Below are positions 59,229 through 64,000 of a stretch of 64,000 nt of DNA, piece after piece; the first letter of the stretch is position 1, and each line of letters opens with the position of its first letter. The DNA is from Oryzicola mucosus (lineage in GTDB: Bacteria > Pseudomonadota > Alphaproteobacteria > Rhizobiales > Rhizobiaceae). A program made the position numbers and the translations under genes. Location of the stretch: the NCBI RefSeq assembly GCF_014534685.1, contig NZ_JACVVX010000003.1, positions 372,001 to 436,000 of the forward strand. The letters run 5' to 3'. Below the pieces are notes generated by a model, which saw only the letters and a list, made by a program, of their open reading frames with translations, was not told where the DNA came from and made no database searches.

Positions 59229-62188
59229 CCTCCTATCGCCTGCCAAAAGGTGGTTTGATCGACCGCCAGTCGCCCCTCAGTTTCCGCTTCGACGGCAAGG
59301 CCCTGTCGGGTTTTTCCGGTGACAGTCTGGCGTCCGCGCTGCTCGCCAACGGCCAGCGGCTGGTCGCCCGCAGCTTCAAATACCATCGTCCACGCGGCAT
59401 CCTGACGGCCGGCAGCGCGGAGCCCAATGCGCTGATGACGATCGGCAGCGGCGGACGCACCGAGCCCAACACCCGCGCCACCATGCAGGAACTGTATCAG
59501 GGGCTCGAAGCGCAGAGCCAGAATCGCTGGCCGTCGCTTGACCTCGACATCGGAGCGCTCAACAGCCTGCTGTCGCCCTTCCTCGGCGCAGGCTTTTACT
59601 ACAAGACGTTCATGTGGCCGGGCGCCCTTTGGGAAAAGCTCTATGAACCCTTCATCCGCAAGGCTGCGGGGCTGGGCAAGGCAACGTACGAAGCCGACCC
59701 GGACGGTTACGAGAAAAGCTGGGCGCATTGCGACCTGCTGGTGATCGGTGCCGGACCTGCCGGCCTTGGCGCCGCGCTGACGGCTGGCCGTAGCGGCGCT
59801 CGTGTCATCGTGGTCGACGAGCATGCGCTGGCCGGCGGATCGCTGCTGGCCGAGACCGCAAGCATCGGCGGAGCGACGGCCGCCGAGTTCGCCCGACAGG
59901 CTATAGCCGAGCTGGAAAGCCTGCCCAATGTCGAGGTGCTTACGCGAACGACTGCTTTCGGATGGTATGACGGCAATGTCTTCGGCGCGGTGCAACGGGT
60001 GCAGAAGCATGTCGCGACCCCCAAGGACAATGTGCCAGTCGAACGGCTGTGGCGCATCGCGGCCAAACGGGCATTGCTGGCAACCGGTACGGAAGAACGC
60101 CCGCTTGTTTTCGGCGGCAATGACATTCCGGGCGTGATGATGGCCGGTGCTGCGCGCAGCTATCTCAACCGCTATGGCGTAGCCTTCGGCAAGCGCGCAG
60201 CGGTGTTCACCACCAATGACAGCGGTTATGCGCTGGCCCGCGACCTCGAGGGGGCGGGTGTGGAGCTTGCCGCGATTGTCGACAGCCGTGCCGATGCTGC
60301 GATCGCCTGGTCGGGCAAGGCGCGACTGGTCAAGGGCGCTTTCGTCAGCGATGCCAAGGGCGGCAAATCGCTGTCGGGCATCTCGATCTGGAAGGACGGC
60401 AAAAGCGAAACGCTCGATGTCGATGCGCTTGCCGTTTCCGGGGGCTTCAGCCCCATCATCCATCTCGCCTGCCACCGTGGCGGCAGACCGGTCTGGTCGG
60501 ATACCCATTCAGCCTTTCTTGCACCGACGAAGCTGAATGGCCTGTCGCTCGCTGGCGCCGTAAAAGCCACGAGCGGTATCGCGGCCTGCATGGCAGACGG
60601 CGCTGCGCAGGCATCGGCGCTGCTTGGCGAGCTTGGCTTCAAAGTTGAACCTGCCACGTTCGGCGCGGTCGAGGGCGATATCGCGGTACCCGCCGCAAAG
60701 GCGGTCTGGTCGATCCCCGGCATCAAAGGCAAGGCTTTCGTCGATTTCCAGAACGACGTGCACCGCAAGGATCTCGGCCTTGCGGTCCAAGAGGGCTACG
60801 GCCATGTCGAACTGGCCAAGCGCTACACCACCACCGGTATGGCAACCGATCAGGGCAAGCTATCCAATGTCAACGCCATTGGTTTGCTGGCGGAGGCGCG
60901 CGGCGTCTCGCCGGCTGACGTCGGCACGACCACCTTCCGCCCCTTCTACACGCCAGTGTCCTTCGGCGCGTTGACCGGCGCCTATCACCGCGACCACTTC
61001 CAGCCCGTCCGCAAATCGCCACTGCACGATTGGGCAGCAAAGAACGGAGCCAAATTCGTCGAGACCGGCCTTTGGTATCGCTCGTCATGGTTTCCCCGCG
61101 ACGGCGAGACGAGCTGGCGCGAAAGCGTCGACCGCGAGGTCCGCAACGTCCGGCTGAACGCCGGGCTCTGCGATGTCTCCATGCTTGGCAAGATCGAGAT
61201 CGTCGGGGCGGATGCAGGCGAGTTTCTCAACCGCATCTACTCCAACGGCTTCGCCAAGCTCCCTGTCGGAAAGGCGCGCTACGGGCTGATGCTGCGCGAA
61301 GACGGCATCGTCTATGACGACGGCACCACGAGCCGGATCGAAGAAAACCGCTATTTCATGACGACCACAACCGCCTACGCGGCGGGTGTGATGAACCATC
61401 TCGAATTCTGCTCCCAGGCGTTGTGGCCGGATCTCGATGTGCGGCTGTCCTCGGTCACCGATCAGTGGGCGCAGATGGCGATTGCCGGACCAAAGTCACG
61501 CACGATCCTTCAGGCCATCGTCGACGACGATATTTCCAACGAGGCTTTTCCGTTTCTCGCTGCACGGGACGTCTCGCTGTTCAGCGGGCAACTGCGCGGT
61601 AGACTGTTCCGCATCTCGTTCTCGGGCGAACTGGCCTATGAATTGGCGGTGCCCGCAGGGTATGGCGAAAGCGTCGCCGATGCTTTGATGGATGCCGGCA
61701 AGCAACATGGCATCTGCGCTTACGGCGTCGAGGCGCTGTCGGTCCTGCGCATCGAAAAAGGTCATGTCACCCACAACGAGCTGAATGGCACGGTGGTGCC
61801 CGCCGATCTCGGTTTCGGCAAGATGGTGTCGGCTGCAAAGCCGGACTTCATCGGCAAGGCGATGGTCGACCGCGAAGGACTGGTTGCCGAGGACCGGCCG
61901 CAATTGGTCGGTGTGGTGCCGCTCGATCCGGCGCAGGCGTTTCGCACCGGCTCGCACATCCTCGCCAAGGATGCTGCCGCGACGCTCGAGAACGACCAGG
62001 GTTATGTCACCTCAAGCTGCTATTCCCCGCATATCGGCTCGACCATCGGCCTCGCCTTGGTCAAGCGCGGATCGCAGCGGCATGGCGAGGATGTCATGAT
62101 CTGGAACGGCTTGCGCAACGAATATACGCCGGGCCGCCTGTGCAGTCCCGTCTTCTTCGATCCGGCAAACGAGAAGCTCCATGTCTAA
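59225..62188 (+). CDS. mgdC: N-methylglutamate dehydrogenase, subunit C (sarcosine oxidase alpha-like)
   Basis: A 987-residue subunit. The N-terminal 100 residues resemble a 2Fe-2S-type fold (FRFDGKALSGFSGDSLASAL). A nucleotide-binding domain follows with LLVIGAGPAGLGAALTAGRS near residue 173, and the C-terminal GcvT-like folate-binding domain runs from about residue 640 (LCDVSMLGKIEIVGADAGEF) to the end. The folate domain takes the methyl carbon as methylene-tetrahydrofolate. It is about the length of sarcosine oxidase alpha. It overlaps mgdD by 8 bases. Confidence 0.88.
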   Translation: MTSYRLPKGGLIDRQSPLSFRFDGKALSGFSGDSLASALLANGQRLVARSFKYHRPRGILTAGSAEPNALMTIGSGGRTEPNTRATMQELYQGLEAQSQNRWPSLDLDIGALNSLLSPFLGAGFYYKTFMWPGALWEKLYEPFIRKAAGLGKATYEADPDGYEKSWAHCDLLVIGAGPAGLGAALTAGRSGARVIVVDEHALAGGSLLAETASIGGATAAEFARQAIAELESLPNVEVLTRTTAFGWYDGNVFGAVQRVQKHVATPKDNVPVERLWRIAAKRALLATGTEERPLVFGGNDIPGVMMAGAARSYLNRYGVAFGKRAAVFTTNDSGYALARDLEGAGVELAAIVDSRADAAIAWSGKARLVKGAFVSDAKGGKSLSGISIWKDGKSETLDVDALAVSGGFSPIIHLACHRGGRPVWSDTHSAFLAPTKLNGLSLAGAVKATSGIAACMADGAAQASALLGELGFKVEPATFGAVEGDIAVPAAKAVWSIPGIKGKAFVDFQNDVHRKDLGLAVQEGYGHVELAKRYTTTGMATDQGKLSNVNAIGLLAEARGVSPADVGTTTFRPFYTPVSFGALTGAYHRDHFQPVRKSPLHDWAAKNGAKFVETGLWYRSSWFPRDGETSWRESVDREVRNVRLNAGLCDVSMLGKIEIVGADAGEFLNRIYSNGFAKLPVGKARYGLMLREDGIVYDDGTTSRIEENRYFMTTTTAYAAGVMNHLEFCSQALWPDLDVRLSSVTDQWAQMAIAGPKSRTILQAIVDDDISNEAFPFLAARDVSLFSGQLRGRLFRISFSGELAYELAVPAGYGESVADALMDAGKQHGICAYGVEALSVLRIEKGHVTHNELNGTVVPADLGFGKMVSAAKPDFIGKAMVDREGLVAEDRPQLVGVVPLDPAQAFRTGSHILAKDAAATLENDQGYVTSSCYSPHIGSTIGLALVKRGSQRHGEDVMIWNGLRNEYTPGRLCSPVFFDPANEKLHV

Positions 62189-62711
62189 GTATCGCCTCAT
62201 CCACCGTCCCGCGCTTTCGGACAAGCAGCCGTTCAACGCGTCGGGCATCGGCCTGACCGCACTTCCGGAAGGTCATGTCATTCATGTGCTCGCGGAACAG
62301 GGCGCGGATCCGTCCGCCATGCTGAAGGGTCTGGCAGAACAGGGGCATTCCGTGCGCTACGCGGCGCCGGGCCAATGGTACATCGTCGGCGACGAACCAT
62401 TGGCGGATGACGCGCTGGCCGCCTTGCTGACCAGGCTTACGCCGCATGCCGAGGGTGTCGACCAAAGCCATGGACGCGTGCGCATCCTTGCACGCGGTCC
62501 GATGGTCGAGCGCGTCTTGGCCAAGGGCAGCGGCACTGACCTTGCCCTGTCCGCCTTTGTCGTCGGCCGGTCGACCACGACGCTGATCGGACACATCGCG
62601 GCGCATATCACCCGCGTCGAGGATCACGCCTTCGAGATCATGGTGCTGCGCGGTTTTGCCGAAAGCCTGTGGGACGATCTCGCGCAGATGAGCGCCGAAT
62701 TCGCGGCGTGA
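62181..62711 (+). CDS. mgdD: N-methylglutamate dehydrogenase, subunit D (sarcosine oxidase gamma-like)
   Basis: A 176-residue GcvT-like small subunit. VDQSHGRVRILARGPMVERV and RSTTTLIGHIAAHITRVEDH, with LRGFAESLWDDL near the end, are typical of the gamma subunit. It completes the order A-B-C-D seen in known N-methylglutamate dehydrogenase operons and equals soxB-D-A-G. It is the last gene of the rightward operon, ending 66 bases from the convergent LysR gene. Confidence 0.87.
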   Translation: MSKYRLIHRPALSDKQPFNASGIGLTALPEGHVIHVLAEQGADPSAMLKGLAEQGHSVRYAAPGQWYIVGDEPLADDALAALLTRLTPHAEGVDQSHGRVRILARGPMVERVLAKGSGTDLALSAFVVGRSTTTLIGHIAAHITRVEDHAFEIMVLRGFAESLWDDLAQMSAEFAA

Positions 62712-62777
62712 CGAGGTTTGGCTGACAAATTTAGCCTGCTGACGCTCTACGTCCGCGAAGGAATGCGACCCAGCTTC

Positions 62778-63701
62778 TTACCCGCCGCTGTCGCCTCCCT
62801 CCGCGTCGAACGCATTGGCCTGGGCGATCAGCCAGTCAGAAAAACGGATGAGCGAGAGGCTACGCTCACGGTCGCGCGGGGTGACGAGATAGTAGGAGCT
62901 CGGGCTTTTCACACGCCAGTCGAACGCCTGCACCAGTTGGCCGCTTTCCAGTTCCGACGCGATGAGGAAAGTTGGCATCAGCGCGACACCCAGACCCTCG
63001 ATGCAGGCCTGTGCGACGCTGATGAACTGTTCGAAGCGCATGCCGCCGCGATGGTTGGCCTCCAACCCCAGCGTTGAGAACCAGTAGCGCCACGCGCCTG
63101 GGCGCGATGCCATTTCCAGCAACGGCAGCTTGAGCAGCGCCGACGGCTCTTCGATCGGATGTTTTGCCAGAAACGCCGGACTGCAGACCGGAGCCACTGT
63201 CTCGCCCATCAGAAAATTGCATTCCGCGCCCGGCCAGTCCGGCGCGCCGATATGAATTGCGGCATCCAGCTGTTCGGTGCGAAAGTCGAAGTGGCCGATA
63301 CGGGTGGCGAAATTGATGATGATGTCCGGATTTTTCCCGACGAAATCGGAAATGCGGGGCAAGAGCCAGCGCGTGCCCATGGTCGGGAGAACGGCAATGC
63401 CGATGGATTTGGCCGGGCTCCCGCTCAAAGTCTCAAGCGACAGCGTGCGGATGCGCTGGATAATGTCAGCGACGCCCGCGGCATAGGTCTTGCCGCGTTC
63501 GGTCAGCGCGATGCCGCGATTGGTGCGCTCGAACAACGTTACCCCAAGCTGCTGCTCCAGCAGCGCTATCTGGCGGCTAAGAGCACCCTGCGTCAGGTTG
63601 AGCGATTTTGCACCGGCCGAGAAACTGCCGAGCCGCGCGACAGCGTCGAAAGCCACGAGCGCTGTTGTTGACGGCAGAAGGCGTCGCGTGAGGGGATCCA
63701 T
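62778..63701 (-). CDS. LysR-family regulator (GcvA-like)
   Basis: A 307-residue LysR regulator with an N-terminal helix-turn-helix (FDAVARLGSFSAGAKSLNLT, then QGALSRQIALLEQQLGVTLF) and a C-terminal effector domain of the GcvA kind (IGIAVLPTMGTRWLLPRISD). The ATG at 63701 gives the usual N-terminus (MDPLTRRLLPSTTALVAFDA). It is divergent from glutaryl-CoA dehydrogenase, which it probably controls. This arrangement is widespread in proteobacteria. Confidence 0.92.
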   Translation of the reverse strand: MDPLTRRLLPSTTALVAFDAVARLGSFSAGAKSLNLTQGALSRQIALLEQQLGVTLFERTNRGIALTERGKTYAAGVADIIQRIRTLSLETLSGSPAKSIGIAVLPTMGTRWLLPRISDFVGKNPDIIINFATRIGHFDFRTEQLDAAIHIGAPDWPGAECNFLMGETVAPVCSPAFLAKHPIEEPSALLKLPLLEMASRPGAWRYWFSTLGLEANHRGGMRFEQFISVAQACIEGLGVALMPTFLIASELESGQLVQAFDWRVKSPSSYYLVTPRDRERSLSLIRFSDWLIAQANAFDAEGGDSGG

Positions 63702-63792
63702 CTGGTATGAGTAAAACTGATAGCGCCGCAAGTAAATATGGTTTGCCTGCAGGTGCGAAAATCGCGACACTGCGGACAACAAGGGAGCCGTT

Positions 63793-64000
63793 ATGAGCAC
63801 TGCAGCATTTTCCTGGGAAGACCCGTTTCTGCTCGACCAGCAGCTGAGCGACGATCAGCGCATGATCCGCGATTCCGCCGCCGCCTTCGCCGAAGCCGAA
63901 CTCGCGCCGCGGGTCGAAGACGCCTATCTGAACGAAGAGACAGACGCCTCGCTGTTCCCTCTGATGGGCAAGGCCGGGCTTCTCGGCATCACCTTGCCTG
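63793..64000 (+). CDS. gcdH: Glutaryl-CoA dehydrogenase (3' end outside window)
   Basis: The first 69 residues of an acyl-CoA dehydrogenase. FSWEDPFLLDQQLSDDQRMI and the later FPLMGKAGLLGITLP are how glutaryl-CoA dehydrogenases begin. It takes part in lysine and tryptophan breakdown. AAGGGAG lies 7-13 bases before the ATG. The gene continues past the window edge, so active-site residues cannot be checked. Confidence 0.85.
   Translation, partial: MSTAAFSWEDPFLLDQQLSDDQRMIRDSAAAFAEAELAPRVEDAYLNEETDASLFPLMGKAGLLGITLP

Noticed and set aside
57682-62711. Calling the four genes a heterotetrameric sarcosine oxidase (soxBDAG)
   Set aside because: Possible by sequence, but gmaS and mgsABC in the same locus make N-methylglutamate dehydrogenase the better call. 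No glycine betaine or dimethylglycine genes were seen.

Overview
The window looks like a chromosomal segment of a high-GC alphaproteobacterium of the Hyphomicrobiales, most like Phyllobacteriaceae (Mesorhizobium/Aminobacter type). This rests on gene content and style: a complete hut cluster with hutD, hutF and hutC, the N-methylglutamate pathway, FecIR-type iron signalling, a cobalamin riboswitch, a branched-chain-type ABC importer and many GTG/TTG starts. It is an inference from families recognised by eye; no database search was run. No rRNA, tRNA or CRISPR array was seen.

Layout. 1-3.0 kb: 3' end of assimilatory nitrate reductase (nasA) overlapping a fused siroheme synthase (cysG). 3.0-9.1 kb: a PAN-domain secreted protein, a DedA-type membrane protein, a small Pro/Glu-rich protein, an acyl-CoA ligase, a WGR-domain protein, a MarR regulator with a Cys-rich tail, a 512-base gap with hairpins, and an ABC-type membrane domain lacking its ATPase. 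9.2-20.7 kb: a five-gene branched-chain-type ABC importer, an Lrp regulator, two overlapping PPC-domain genes, a LigM-like tetrahydrofolate-dependent O-demethylase, a peroxiredoxin remnant, a His-rich cupin, and a lactonase/SDR/FAH-hydrolase trio resembling the non-phosphorylating L-fucose route. The importer and ligM-like gene carry the same 10-bp palindrome upstream. 20.7-21.7 kb: a broken tyrosine integrase. 21.7-29.7 kb (minus strand): sigma factor, anti-sigma, TonB-dependent receptor, DUF2218 protein and a siderophore ABC importer. 29.7-34.9 kb: a cobalamin riboswitch before a five-gene operon (CbiX-like/[2Fe-2S] fusion, FecBCD-type importer, luciferase-like flavoenzyme). 34.9-40.4 kb (minus): a Fbp/Aep-type ABC importer with a beta-CASP-like metallo-hydrolase and a dual-specificity-type phosphatase, preceded by a PHO-box-like site.

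40.5-48.7 kb: histidine utilisation. hutIHGUD read leftward and hutF-hutC rightward from a shared region holding a 12-bp HutC-type palindrome. 48.7-62.7 kb: methylamine oxidation by the N-methylglutamate pathway. mgsABC-gmaS-purU-folD read leftward and mgdABCD read rightward; a Phd/VapC toxin-antitoxin pair, an XRE-cupin regulator and a GlxA-type AraC regulator lie between them. 62.8-64 kb: a LysR regulator divergent from the start of glutaryl-CoA dehydrogenase.

How it works together: the right half turns small nitrogen compounds (histidine, methylamine) into glutamate, ammonia and one-carbon units. GmaS, Mgs and Mgd deliver the methyl carbon of methylamine as methylene-tetrahydrofolate, FolD and PurU take it to formate, and HutF/HutG also release formate. 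The LigM-like enzyme would feed methyl groups into the same folate pool. The centre is devoted to metal and cofactor acquisition (siderophore iron, cobalamin or cobalt) and probably organic phosphorus. The least explained units are the riboswitch operon at 29.8-34.9 kb, the PHO-box transporter at 34.9-40.5 kb and the ligM/PPC cluster at 14-21 kb.
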